A stretch of DNA of 64,000 nt from an uncultured Paracoccaceae bacterium (lineage in GTDB: Bacteria > Pseudomonadota > Alphaproteobacteria > Rhodobacterales > Rhodobacteraceae): NCBI GenBank assembly GCA_947503925.1, contig CANNFQ010000006.1, positions 1 through 64,000 on the forward strand, in the 5' to 3' direction. The notes under the pieces were generated by a model. The model saw nothing but the letters and a program-made list of their open reading frames with translations. It made no database searches and was not told the DNA's origin. The position numbers were made by a program, and so were the translations under genes. This document shows, piece after piece, positions 37,348 through 45,355 of the stretch; position 1 is the stretch's first letter; each line of letters opens with the position of its first letter.

Positions 37348-37446
37348 CGTTTAATCCTTACGTTCTCAAGTGGGCAGGGCCCTTGCACTTCATAAATGTC
37401 GATTTAGAATCGTTATTTTCTTTAAATGGCCAAATCTTGACCCAAA

Positions 37447-38250
37447 TCAGTCTTTTGCGACCTTTTCATCATAGTCGGTCCAAAGATCAGGGCGGCGGGT
37501 TTTGGTGATTTGTTCAGCCTGCGCACGCCGCCAGGCAGCGATTTTTGCATGATTGCCGGACAATAATATTTCAGGAATACAGTGCCCCTGCCATTCCGCC
37601 GGCTTGGTATATTGTGGATGCTCCAACAGCCCTGCGCCAAAGCTTTCTTCCACAGCACTTTCAGCATTCCCCAACACACCGGGCAGCAGGCGCACCGTGG
37701 CGTCAATCATCGCCTGCGCTGCAATTTCGCCGCCGGTCATGACGAAATCGCCAAGGCTGACTTCCTGAATGCCGAAATGCTCCAGCACCCGTTCATCAAC
37801 GCCTTCAAACCGACCACAGAGCAGTGTGACACCATCATGGCGGGCCCAATCGCGGGCCATGGCCTGATCAAAGCGGCGACCACGGGGGGACAGATAGACC
37901 AGCGGCATCGCACCTTTGGCGGCGCTGCGGGCGTTGATGATGGCACTTTCCAGCACGTCCGCACGCAGCACCATGCCTGCGCCGCCTCCTGCAGGGGTGT
38001 CATCAACATTGCGGTGCTTGCCGATCCCGTGTTCGCGTAAATCATAGGTCTGCAATTGCCACAGCCCGTCCTGCAGGGCTTTGCCGGTCAGGCTTTCGCC
38101 CAGCACGCCGGGAAAGGCCTGCGGAAACAGGGTAATAATCTGCACGGTCCAGCTCTGCGCCAAGTCAGGTGTGTCGGTCATTAACTCGCGTGGTCTGAGC
38201 GTCGGGCGCACGGAGATGCGGCCTGCTGATTTTGGAGTCTTTTCTGTCAT
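37447..38250 (-). CDS. trmD: tRNA (guanine-N1)-methyltransferase
   Basis: Makes m1G37 in tRNAs with G36, preventing +1 frameshifts. A 267-residue SPOUT-class enzyme: WTVQIITLFPQAFPGVLGESLTG, GMVLRADVLESAI, YLSPRGRRFDQAMA, LLCGRFEGVDERVLE and the trefoil-knot SAM site VSLGDFVMTGGEIAA. The start is uncertain: ATG 38250 gives a 23-residue basic N-terminal extension of a kind I recall in other Rhodobacterales, ATG 38181 gives the short form. It lies 109 bases after rimM. Confidence 0.94.
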   Translation of the reverse strand: MTEKTPKSAGRISVRPTLRPRELMTDTPDLAQSWTVQIITLFPQAFPGVLGESLTGKALQDGLWQLQTYDLREHGIGKHRNVDDTPAGGGAGMVLRADVLESAIINARSAAKGAMPLVYLSPRGRRFDQAMARDWARHDGVTLLCGRFEGVDERVLEHFGIQEVSLGDFVMTGGEIAAQAMIDATVRLLPGVLGNAESAVEESFGAGLLEHPQYTKPAEWQGHCIPEILLSGNHAKIAAWRRAQAEQITKTRRPDLWTDYDEKVAKD

Positions 38251-38359
38251 GCGCGGTTCATAGGCCATCCAGCAATGGAATGATATGGTCGGGTGGTCTC
38301 TGACAAGGTCGATTTATCCGGCGCGCCGAAACATAGAGGCGTCTGGATCAGTCATCTTT

Positions 38360-38869
38360 TTATGTCGAAAAGCTGCCATCGGGCGGGTCCGCGATGATCC
38401 TGCCAGCCTTCAGATCAATCGTGGGGACAACCGCTTGGGTAAAGGGCAAAAGAACTGTATCAGATTGCCCGGCGGGCAAAATCTCCAACAGATCGCCCGC
38501 ACCATGATCCATGACATTCTTGACGATGCCCAACGTCACGCCACCGGTGTCCAGAACGGTCAACCCGATCAGATCGGCATAGTAATATTCATCATCGGGC
38601 AAAGGTGGCATGCCGGAGCGCGCGGCATAAAGGCTGGTATTGCGCAGCGCATCTGCATCTTCTTTGGTGATGACACCATCAAGCCGGGCGGTGAACCCGT
38701 TCTTGGTCTGGCCGGTCAGCACGATCTGGGCAAAGCGACGACCGTCTTCGGTAAATAAGGGGGTATAATCGGCAATCGCCTGCGGATCAGCGCAGAAGGA
38801 TTTCAACCGGACTTCACCATGGACGCCGAATGACCCACCAATGGATCCAACGATGACGCGCTCAGTCAT
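38360..38869 (-). CDS. rimM: 16S rRNA processing protein RimM
   Basis: A 169-residue assembly factor for the 30S head that works with S19. It has the N-terminal RimM barrel (VGSIGGSFGVHGEVRLKSF) and the C-terminal PRC-barrel domain (YYADLIGLTVLDTGGVTLGIVKNV, VLLPFTQAVVPTIDL). The start codon lies inside the end of a 50-residue gene (eight-base overlap), so translation is coupled to it. Confidence 0.95.
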   Translation of the reverse strand: MTERVIVGSIGGSFGVHGEVRLKSFCADPQAIADYTPLFTEDGRRFAQIVLTGQTKNGFTARLDGVITKEDADALRNTSLYAARSGMPPLPDDEYYYADLIGLTVLDTGGVTLGIVKNVMDHGAGDLLEILPAGQSDTVLLPFTQAVVPTIDLKAGRIIADPPDGSFST

Positions 38870-39014
38870 TGTTCAGCTCCGCTCCTACGCAAATATTGTC
38901 GATCCACAATCCGCCACCATTCTGACAGGTCGTCTGTGCATTACTGCGTTCATAAAGGACACCCACAATAAAGGCGCATGCTGTGAAGATGATCAAGCGC
39001 AGCAGGCGGAACAT
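38862..39014 (-). CDS. 50-residue membrane/secreted peptide between rpsP and rimM
   Basis: A small gene on the minus strand: ATG 39014, stop TGA 38862-38864, 50 residues. The N-terminal half is hydrophobic (MFRLLRLIIFTACAFIVGVL), the second half polar with two cysteines (TTCQNGGGLWIDNICVG) that could form a disulphide outside the membrane. Its stop overlaps the rimM start by eight bases and it follows rpsP by 63 bases, so it is expressed with the ribosomal genes. Not recognised as a named family; the signal-anchor, paired Cys and tight overlap support a real gene. Confidence 0.7.
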   Translation of the reverse strand: MFRLLRLIIFTACAFIVGVLYERSNAQTTCQNGGGLWIDNICVGAELNND

Positions 39015-39077
39015 GGGGCCTCACAGGGATAAGTGTATCCTGCCCGGGGACTTAGCCGGGCAGGATGGAAGATGTAT

Positions 39078-39482
39078 TTACTCTTCGGCGGCGGCTTCTT
39101 CTGCTGGCGCCTCTTCAGCAGGGGCGTTTGCAGCTTCTTCAGCGGCTTTTGCCTTTTCAGCCTTTTCGTCGGCGCGGGCCTGTGCGGCTTTGCCGGGTGT
39201 CCCCTTCTTGGGGTTGCTGCGGTCCTTCTTGGGCAGCTCGCCTGCCGCTTCCAGCATGCGCGACACACGATCCGTTGGCTGTGCGCCTTCACCCAACCAG
39301 TATTTCACGCGCTCCATGTTCATCTTGACGCGTTCTTCGCTGTCTTTGGGCAGCATAGGGTTATATGTGCCCAACTTTTCAATGAAACGGCCGTCACGCG
39401 GCATGCGGCTGTCAGCAGCCACAATCGCATAAAATGGACGTTTCTTTGAGCCGCCACGGGCCAAACGAATTTTCATAGCCAT
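39078..39482 (-). CDS. rpsP: 30S ribosomal protein S16 with long Ala/Glu tail
   Basis: A 134-residue small-subunit protein. The first 80 residues are standard S16 ([51 protein letters not shown]). The remaining 50 residues form a charged, Ala/Glu/Lys-rich tail ending in repeated APAEEA, longer than the bacterial norm of about 85 and probably disordered or helical. It is followed by the 50-residue gene and rimM. Confidence 0.95.
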   Translation of the reverse strand: MAMKIRLARGGSKKRPFYAIVAADSRMPRDGRFIEKLGTYNPMLPKDSEERVKMNMERVKYWLGEGAQPTDRVSRMLEAAGELPKKDRSNPKKGTPGKAAQARADEKAEKAKAAEEAANAPAEEAPAEEAAAEE

Positions 39483-39508
39483 CAGATTTTCTCCTTAAAG
39501 ATGGTTCT

Positions 39509-39534
39509 GTAAGATGGGTTTAAACCCATCTTAC
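39509..39534. repeat. Perfect 26-base palindrome, family with copies at 35741 and 62993
   Basis: Arms GTAAGATGGGTTT and AAACCCATCTTAC are exact inverse complements with no loop bases. The TAA at 39531-39533, read on the minus strand, is the stop codon of the chorismate mutase gene. An identical 26-base sequence at 62993-63018 also supplies a stop codon. Located between chorismate mutase and rpsP, it could terminate, or protect the 3' end of, the upstream message. Confidence 0.85.
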
Positions 39535-39827
39535 GATTGATGTTGTTTGTGGTGTTGGATGACTTCCTGAATGATGAAGTTCAGGAATTTCTTGGCAAAT
39601 TCCGGGTCAAGATCGGCCCGGTTTGCAAGATCGGTCAGGCGCGCAATCTGTTGTTCTTCGCGCGCCGGATCAGAAGGGGGCAGGTCATGGGCAGCCTTGA
39701 GCACGCCAACTGCCTGCGTATGTTTGAACCGCTCGCCCAATGTATAGACCAGTATTGCATCAAGCCGGTCGATGCTTTCACGATGACCTTTCAGCAGGTC
39801 AGCGGCACGGGTTACAGCATCAGTCAT
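39531..39827 (-). CDS. Chorismate mutase (AroQ type)
   Basis: A 98-residue all-helical AroQ-class domain that converts chorismate to prephenate. DLLKGHRESIDRLDAILVYTLGERFKHTQAVGVLKAA has the conserved Arg-x-x-x-D-x-L and a Lys in helix 2; EEQQIARLTDLANRADLDPEFAKKFLNFIIQEVIQHHK is helix 3. It overlaps the first GNAT gene by eight bases and belongs to the ffh-rpsP run, an aromatic-synthesis gene embedded among translation genes. Confidence 0.92.
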   Translation of the reverse strand: MTDAVTRAADLLKGHRESIDRLDAILVYTLGERFKHTQAVGVLKAAHDLPPSDPAREEQQIARLTDLANRADLDPEFAKKFLNFIIQEVIQHHKQHQS

Positions 39828-40386
39828 TGCTGTCTCCTTCCTTGGGGTAGCGGAATGCGATCACATTTCCAGCGTAATCGGGATGGGGGGTGTCTTTTAC
39901 GGCACCCAGCCGGTCCGCAAGACGGATGGAGGCCGTGTTGGCCTCCGCGATGTAACTGACGAAATCTAACCCGTAGATGCGCCGGCAAAGCGGTAGTAAG
40001 GCGCTGGCCGCCTCGCTGGCATAGCCGTGGCCTTCGGCATCTTTGGTCAAAAGCCAGCCCAGTTCCGGGTCAGGATCACCGAATTCATGACCCAGCAGCA
40101 CCATGCCCTGCACCGTACCGTCACGGGTGGTGATTGTCAGGGCGCCGTGACCACGCAAAATCCAGCCCGCAACCAGTTGGTTGAAATCGAGCCAGGCATC
40201 TTCAGGGGTGAAAGGGCCACCAAAATGCACCGACCGATCTGACGTCCAGATTGGTTCCAGCACGGCCCAGTCACTGATCCGCGGGAGCCGCAGGACCAGT
40301 CGTACGGTTTCGATCACGGGGACCGTGGCTTGCAATGCAGCAATTTGATTGGCCCCGTTTGCGGGCGCTTTTGTCCAACTGGTCAT
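39820..40386 (-). CDS. GNAT acetyltransferase, array member 6 (nearest chorismate mutase)
   Basis: A 188-residue RimJ/RimL-type GNAT. ETVRLVLRLPRISDWAVLEPIW is the family N terminus, AEGHGYASEAASALL is acetyl-CoA motif A and NTASIRLADRLGAVKDT motif B. The first 25 residues (to ATVPVIETVRL) are longer than in the other members. It overlaps the preceding GNAT by four bases and chorismate mutase by eight. Substrate unknown; relatives acetylate the N termini of ribosomal proteins or small molecules. Confidence 0.88.
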   Translation of the reverse strand: MTSWTKAPANGANQIAALQATVPVIETVRLVLRLPRISDWAVLEPIWTSDRSVHFGGPFTPEDAWLDFNQLVAGWILRGHGALTITTRDGTVQGMVLLGHEFGDPDPELGWLLTKDAEGHGYASEAASALLPLCRRIYGLDFVSYIAEANTASIRLADRLGAVKDTPHPDYAGNVIAFRYPKEGDSND

Positions 40387-40883
40387 GCTGCACCTCGCCG
40401 GTGCCGGTAAACCAAGGTGCCTTCATCCTCTGGCGCTTCTGCGTTGGGATCCAAAACGGCGCCCAGTTTTTCTGCGACGTGGATTGACGCAGAATTGCGT
40501 TCGCCAATGTAGCTTACGACGCTCATCAGATCAGTCGTGGCGAAGGTATGATCAAGTATCGCGCGCCCCGCCTCGGTTGCCAGACCCAACCCTTCGAAAC
40601 CATCGTATACGAACCATCCGCATTCTGGCTCTGGAAAATGCAGCGGGTGGACCAGGCCCACACCGCCTGCAAGCTGACCATCAAGCTCGATGGCGAGCGT
40701 ACCGAAACCATAAAGCGGCCATGTCGCGATATCGTTGGTAAACCAAGTCCACGCCTTATCGCGGTTAAGCGGGCCGTCCATATGTACGGCACGGTCGCTG
40801 CCCATAAAGGAGGCATAGGCATCAAAATCACTGCGCAAGTAGGGGCGCAGGATCAGGCGTTCGGTGTGCAGGGTCGGGATCAT
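40383..40883 (-). CDS. GNAT acetyltransferase, array member 5
   Basis: A 166-residue RimJ/RimL-type GNAT starting MIPTLHTERLILRPYLRSDF. Motif A is FEGLGLATEAGRAIL, motif B NSASIHVAEKLGAVLDP. The start is ATG 40883, overlapping the previous gene by four bases; ten extra in-frame codons lie above and are not needed. It is one of six adjacent paralogues. Confidence 0.9.
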   Translation of the reverse strand: MIPTLHTERLILRPYLRSDFDAYASFMGSDRAVHMDGPLNRDKAWTWFTNDIATWPLYGFGTLAIELDGQLAGGVGLVHPLHFPEPECGWFVYDGFEGLGLATEAGRAILDHTFATTDLMSVVSYIGERNSASIHVAEKLGAVLDPNAEAPEDEGTLVYRHRRGAA

Positions 40884-41392
40884 GCCACAACCTCTGGTCC
40901 GGGGTGGCGCCATAGGTGCAGTGTTCCGAAGTCGGGATGATCAAAGCTTTCGCCCGGGTTGCACCCCAAACGCTTAGCCAAGGCGACCGAGCGTTTGTTG
41001 GCCGGATCAATTGCACTGATTAATGTTGTCCAACCCAATGTTTCATAGGCATAAGCGCGGGCGGCCAATGCAGCCTCTGCGGCGATCCCCCGCCCTTCGG
41101 CATTGTCAAAGACCGACCAGGCTAGTTCGGGCTCTGGCCAGCCGACAGGATGAAAAAGACCGACAATACCCAGCGGTGCATCGGTGGCACGGTCTGCAAC
41201 CATCCAGCGGCCAAATCCGCGCAGCGTCCAATGACCAATGATACCGGCCAATTGGTGAAACGCCTGACGGTCGGTGAAGGGGCCGCCTGTTGCCGCAGTG
41301 CGAGGTGACGCACGAAAGGCGGCATAGTCGTCAAAATCGTCCCAGCGGGGCGCGCGCAGCATCAGCCGGTCTGTATATATGGTCGGTATCAT
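40880..41392 (-). CDS. GNAT acetyltransferase, array member 4
   Basis: A 170-residue RimJ/RimL-type GNAT: MIPTIYTDRLMLRAPRWDDFDDY, motif A EGRGIAAEAALAARAYAYETLG, motif B NKRSVALAKRLGCNPGE. It overlaps both neighbouring GNAT genes by four bases (ATGA). The N terminus is almost that of members 5 and 3, pointing to tandem duplication. Confidence 0.9.
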   Translation of the reverse strand: MIPTIYTDRLMLRAPRWDDFDDYAAFRASPRTAATGGPFTDRQAFHQLAGIIGHWTLRGFGRWMVADRATDAPLGIVGLFHPVGWPEPELAWSVFDNAEGRGIAAEAALAARAYAYETLGWTTLISAIDPANKRSVALAKRLGCNPGESFDHPDFGTLHLWRHPGPEVVA

Positions 41393-41898
41393 ACTAACCC
41401 CGCCGGATGACGATAGATCGTGACACTGTCGCCGCTATCATCTGTCTTTTGTCCATCTGGGACGCAGCCCAGCTTTTCTGCCAACACGACTGAGCGGGTG
41501 TTTTCAGGCGCGATCAGCGACATCAAAGGGGCTAGCCCAAGTGTTTGATAGGCGTAGTTGCGCACCGCCAATGCGGCCTCTTGCGCGAAACCGTTGCCTT
41601 CGAATGCGGCGTAAACGGTCCACGCCAATTCTGGTTCATCCAGATCGATCGGGTGCCGCAACTGCGTGCGTCCGACCGGTGCGCCCGTTGCGGTTTCGGT
41701 CATGAAGAATGTGCCATAACCACGGACCATCCATTGGCCAAGGCCTTGCATGCAGCTATCCCAGCTGTCGCGCGGGTCATCGGTTGGCCCGCCCAAGAAT
41801 TTTGAACGGTCAGTGGCGCAAAATGCATGGAACGCATCGTAATGCGCCATGCTAAACGGTCCCAATGTCAGCCGGTCAGTGGTCAGCGTCGGGATCAT
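41389..41898 (-). CDS. GNAT acetyltransferase, array member 3
   Basis: A 169-residue RimJ/RimL-type GNAT: MIPTLTTDRLTLGPFSMAHYDAF, motif A FEGNGFAQEAALAVRNYAYQTLG, motif B NTRSVVLAEKLGCVPDG. Four-base overlaps on both sides. Close to member 4 in several blocks, for example the YAYxTLG stretch. Confidence 0.9.
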   Translation of the reverse strand: MIPTLTTDRLTLGPFSMAHYDAFHAFCATDRSKFLGGPTDDPRDSWDSCMQGLGQWMVRGYGTFFMTETATGAPVGRTQLRHPIDLDEPELAWTVYAAFEGNGFAQEAALAVRNYAYQTLGLAPLMSLIAPENTRSVVLAEKLGCVPDGQKTDDSGDSVTIYRHPAGLV

Positions 41899-42443
41899 TG
41901 GGTCGCCTCCGACGCCTGTTTCACCGCACGCGGATCATCATAGGGCAAATGCCGGAAAAAGATGACCTTTTCGCCATCGACCACGCCGCGTCTGTCCTCC
42001 ATCGCGCCCAGTCGAGATGCAAGCCGCAGCGAACGGAAGTTATCCGGTGCGATCATTGAAATCAGCGGCTCCAGATTGAGTGTGCGCCCGGCCCATTGGC
42101 GCACGGCGCAGGCGGCTTCGAACGCATAAGACTTGCCTTCATACCCATCAAACATGTGCCATGCCAGTTCCGGCTGCGGCCATTCGATGTGGTTCACGAT
42201 CCCGACCCGGCCCGTGGCCACACCGGTTTCCCGCTCAGTCACGGTGAAAAACCCGTAGCCGTGCCAGTTCCAATGCCCGATCCCTGCGATAAAGCCGCGC
42301 CATGCGTCCCGTTCGGTGCCTTTGCCGCCCACAACCTCCATCCGCTCAGACCGGGTGATCCATGCGGTAAAGGCCGCAAGGTCCCGTTTCTGAGGGCCGC
42401 GTAATTCAAGGCGCGCTGTGGTAAGGGTTGGGGCAGGGGTCAT
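41895..42443 (-). CDS. GNAT acetyltransferase, array member 2, altered motif A
   Basis: A 182-residue RimJ/RimL-type GNAT: TPAPTLTTARLELRGPQKRDLAAF at the N terminus, motif B NFRSLRLASRLGAMEDR. Motif A reads YEGKSYAFEAACAV, losing the GxGxA spacing that holds the acetyl-CoA pyrophosphate in the other members, so its activity may be changed. It overlaps member 3 by four bases. Confidence 0.88.
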   Translation of the reverse strand: MTPAPTLTTARLELRGPQKRDLAAFTAWITRSERMEVVGGKGTERDAWRGFIAGIGHWNWHGYGFFTVTERETGVATGRVGIVNHIEWPQPELAWHMFDGYEGKSYAFEAACAVRQWAGRTLNLEPLISMIAPDNFRSLRLASRLGAMEDRRGVVDGEKVIFFRHLPYDDPRAVKQASEATQ

Positions 42444-42446
42444 TGC

Positions 42447-42989
42447 TTACGGCCCCATCACTGGGTTCGGGTCGGTTGCAACTTTTTGATGTGGCAATGC
42501 AAAGACGTCGCGCGTCACCCCGTCCGGGAATTGATCGCGGCGGGTGACCGTGCCCCCAAGCCGCGCGGCTAACTTGCGGGCCGCTTCGTTTTCGTCCCGC
42601 ATATGCGTCTCGACCGATGTCCAGCCGAGTGTCTTATAGGCAAATACAATAGCAGCTTTTGAGGCTTCTGTCGCAAAACCTGCACCGCGTTGATCCTGCA
42701 TCAGCCACCACGTCAATTCGGCGCTTGGCCATCCACGCGGATGAAACAGCCCGCAGCCGCCGATAGCATCGCCCGTATCGCGGCGCACCATCATCCATTT
42801 TCCAAAACCGCGCAGCGCCCAATGCCCCAGATCAGCAGCCAATACGCGAAAGGCCTGATCAGCTCGCAGCGGTCCACCATAATTCCCAGACCCAACTGCA
42901 TCCGCAAAGAAGGCCTGATAGACAGCAAAGTCATCAGCCTGCGGGGCGCGTAAACGCAGCCGTTCGGTTGTGAGCGTTGGGATTGTCAC
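42447..42989 (-). CDS. GNAT acetyltransferase, array member 1 (nearest ffh)
   Basis: A 180-residue RimJ/RimL-type GNAT: MTIPTLTTERLRLRAPQADDF, motif A QRGAGFATEASKAAIVFAYKTLG, motif B NEAARKLAARLGGTVTR. Its start overlaps the ffh stop by four bases, so the array is translationally coupled to the SRP gene; three bases separate it from member 2. Confidence 0.9.
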   Translation of the reverse strand: MTIPTLTTERLRLRAPQADDFAVYQAFFADAVGSGNYGGPLRADQAFRVLAADLGHWALRGFGKWMMVRRDTGDAIGGCGLFHPRGWPSAELTWWLMQDQRGAGFATEASKAAIVFAYKTLGWTSVETHMRDENEAARKLAARLGGTVTRRDQFPDGVTRDVFALPHQKVATDPNPVMGP

Positions 42990-44473
42990 TTCTTTTTCCC
43001 AAATCCAGAGAGGCCCGGGGGCAATTGCATGCCGCCGCCGAGGCCGGGCATGCCTGCGGGCATTTTGCCCTGCAATGCTTTTGCGGCCTCTTCCATGGCT
43101 GCGGGGTCGTTCATATCGGGCATACCGCCGCCTTTACCGAACATACCCTTCATGGCCTGTTTCAGCATGCCGCCTTTGCCCATCTTTTTCATCATCCCCG
43201 CCATCTGCTTGTGTTGCTTCACAAGGCGGTTGAGTTCGGACACTTCAAGACCGGCTCCCTTTGCGATCCGTTTCTTGCGCGAGGCGGCCAGCAGGTCCGG
43301 ATTTGCGCGCTCTTTCTTTGTCATCGAGTTGATTAGAGCGATCTGGCGTTTCAGAATGCTGTCGTCAAAGCCTGCCTGATCCATCTGTTTGGCCATCTTG
43401 GCGGCCCCGGGCATCATGCCCATCATGCCTTCCATGCCGCCCATCTTCATCATCTGTTCAAGCTGCATTTTCAGATCATTCATGTTGAACCGGCCCTTCT
43501 GGAACCGTTTCATCATCTTTTCGGCTTGTTCGGCCTCGATGGTTTCCTGCGCCTTTTCGACAAGGGCTACGATATCGCCCATGCCAAGGATACGGCCTGC
43601 GATCCGGTCCGGCTCGAAGGTTTCAATCGCATCCATCTTTTCGCCAAGGCCGACAAAGCGGATCGGCTTGCCGGTAATCGCCCGCATTGACAGGGCAGCA
43701 CCGCCGCGTCCATCACCATCCATCCGGGTCAAAACAACACCGGTCACGCCGATCTTGTCGTCAAATTCCTGCGCGACATTCACCGCGTCCTGACCCGTCA
43801 GGCCATCGACGACCAAAAGCGTCTCGCGCGGGTTGGCCACGTCACGCACCTCAGCCGCCTGTGCGATCAGTTCCTGATCAATATGCAAGCGGCCTGCGGT
43901 GTCGAGCATGTAGACGTCGTAGCCCCCCAAAGACGCTTGCGTCTTGGCCCGTTTGGCGATCTGCACGGGCGTCTCACCCGGTACAATTGGCAATGTGTCC
44001 ACGCCAATCTGACCACCCAGAATGGCCAATTGTTCCATCGCCGCAGGACGGTTGGTATCAAGCGAAGCCATCAGAACACGCTTGCCTTCACGGTCTTTCA
44101 GCCGTTTCGCCAGCTTTGCGGTCGTCGTCGTCTTACCCGAACCTTGCAAGCCGACCATCAGGATCGGGGCGGGTGGGTTATCGATTTTCAGCGCGCCGGG
44201 ATCATCATCACCGGTCAGTACATGTTGCAATTCGTCATGGACGATCTTCACCACCTGCTGGCCAGGGGTGATGGATTTGGTGACTGACTGACCGGTTGCC
44301 TTGTCTTGCACAGCTTTCACGAAGTCGCGGGCCACCGGCAGCGACACGTCGGCCTCTAGCAGCGCGACGCGCACTTCACGCAGGGCGGTCTTGACGTCAT
44401 CCTCTGACAGCGCACCTTGTTTGGTGAGCTTGTCGAATACACCGGACAGGCGTTCGGATAGATTTTCAAACAT
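42986..44473 (-). CDS. ffh: Signal recognition particle protein Ffh
   Basis: SRP54-type GTPase of 495 residues that binds 4.5S RNA and signal sequences and delivers ribosomes to FtsY. The N domain is followed by the G domain with GLQGSGKTTTTAKLA, DTNRPAAMEQL, DTAGRLHID and TRMDGDGRGGAA. The M domain from about residue 300 is Met-rich (MMKMGGMEGMMGMMPG, KQHKQMAGMMKKMGKGGM), with the RNA-binding RKKRIAKGAG. It leads the run of GNAT, chorismate mutase and ribosomal genes. Confidence 0.98.
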   Translation of the reverse strand: MFENLSERLSGVFDKLTKQGALSEDDVKTALREVRVALLEADVSLPVARDFVKAVQDKATGQSVTKSITPGQQVVKIVHDELQHVLTGDDDPGALKIDNPPAPILMVGLQGSGKTTTTAKLAKRLKDREGKRVLMASLDTNRPAAMEQLAILGGQIGVDTLPIVPGETPVQIAKRAKTQASLGGYDVYMLDTAGRLHIDQELIAQAAEVRDVANPRETLLVVDGLTGQDAVNVAQEFDDKIGVTGVVLTRMDGDGRGGAALSMRAITGKPIRFVGLGEKMDAIETFEPDRIAGRILGMGDIVALVEKAQETIEAEQAEKMMKRFQKGRFNMNDLKMQLEQMMKMGGMEGMMGMMPGAAKMAKQMDQAGFDDSILKRQIALINSMTKKERANPDLLAASRKKRIAKGAGLEVSELNRLVKQHKQMAGMMKKMGKGGMLKQAMKGMFGKGGGMPDMNDPAAMEEAAKALQGKMPAGMPGLGGGMQLPPGLSGFGKKK

Positions 44474-44526
44474 CGGCCAAGGCCCTCACGTCGTTTCGGT
44501 TACCGTGCCTATATAAGAGCGCGCGG

Positions 44527-44554
44527 CAAAAAGCAGTAGCGCCCCCGTGGGCGC
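44527..44554 (-). terminator. Probable terminator upstream of ffh
   Basis: On the minus strand GCGCCC and GGGCGC (44539-44554) form a six-pair stem with a four-base loop, followed after five bases by TTTTT (44528-44532). It would end transcription from the small membrane-protein gene before ffh. A TATATA stretch at 44511-44516, read on the minus strand, may be part of the ffh promoter. Confidence 0.5.
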
Positions 44555-44626
44555 GACGCGCTGACGGAGGGCGATCCTCAAAGATGAGGACCGGAAAGCT
44601 GTCGCTATCCGGATATCTTTCGGCGT

Positions 44627-45127
44627 TTACGCCTCACGGACGTTCGAGTCAATATCCCTGGATAGCCACCCGTTGATCGCATCAACACCACGCTTTGCCC
44701 CGTTCCCACTGGCATAAACTGGTGTGACCGGATGCGTGCCCGCATCCATGCCGCCCGACAGCACCAGTGCGATCCGATGTGTCGGACCACTATCACCGCT
44801 GTTGCTGGTCTGGACAATCGCCCGTTCGAGATTCTGCAGTTTATGACGCACCTTGCGTCGTCCAAAGAAGGTGGAATGGCGCAACTCAAGCACGTCACGG
44901 CTGCGGTCGAGGATCAGATCATCCCGCCGCACGAAAATCACCAGAAAGAGGGCGAGAAAGGCGGGGATGCCAATCAGACCCCAAAAAGTCTCACCCAAAC
45001 CACCCGCGAAAAAGGCGTTCAACCCGCACCCGATTGAGACGAGGATGAGACCACCAAAGACGACTGCCAGAAACCACGGCGCGGATCGCAGGATCAATTG
45101 TTCAGGCGTATTGCGGACGATCTTCAT
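44627..45127 (-). CDS. Small two-helix membrane protein, unknown function
   Basis: A 166-residue protein with two adjacent membrane helices at residues 15-65 (FLAVVFGGLILVSIGCGLNAF and IGIPAFLALFLVIFV), followed by a cytoplasmic beta-rich domain beginning RRDDLILDRSRDVLELRHSTFFGRRKV, which resembles a bacterial PH-like module. Not assigned to a family. It stands alone between ffh and a decayed gene. Confidence 0.75.
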   Translation of the reverse strand: MKIVRNTPEQLILRSAPWFLAVVFGGLILVSIGCGLNAFFAGGLGETFWGLIGIPAFLALFLVIFVRRDDLILDRSRDVLELRHSTFFGRRKVRHKLQNLERAIVQTSNSGDSGPTHRIALVLSGGMDAGTHPVTPVYASGNGAKRGVDAINGWLSRDIDSNVREA

Positions 45128-45143
45128 TCCGCTAGATTACGCA

Positions 45144-45353
45144 TCAGTCGCTGCGGATCAACTGTAGCGGCTGCGCGCGATAGGCCCAGGCCACGATCCC
45201 CGTGCCCGAGATCAACACCAAAATGTGCCGATAAGTTGGGCCAACCCAGGTCAGTAACGCGCTGAGCTAGGTGATCATCGTGGCCTGTGGCAAAAGTCCG
45301 GCAAACTCCTCTGCCCGCAGGATTTCAGCACGTTTTTTATTTGCATGGGTAGA
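45144..45353 (-). pseudogene. Decayed C-terminal part of a membrane-protein gene
   Basis: Read on the minus strand this stretch keeps one coding frame, AEEFAGLLPQATMIT then TAG (45267-45269), then LSALLTWVGPTYRHILVLIS to WAYRAQPLQLIRSD and a TGA at 45144-45146. The TAG stands where a Trp (TGG) would be natural, no start with a ribosome binding site is present, and the frame runs on from the hydrolase stop. This looks like the tail of a lost membrane-protein gene; the family is unknown. Confidence 0.5.
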
Positions 45354-45355
45354 GG

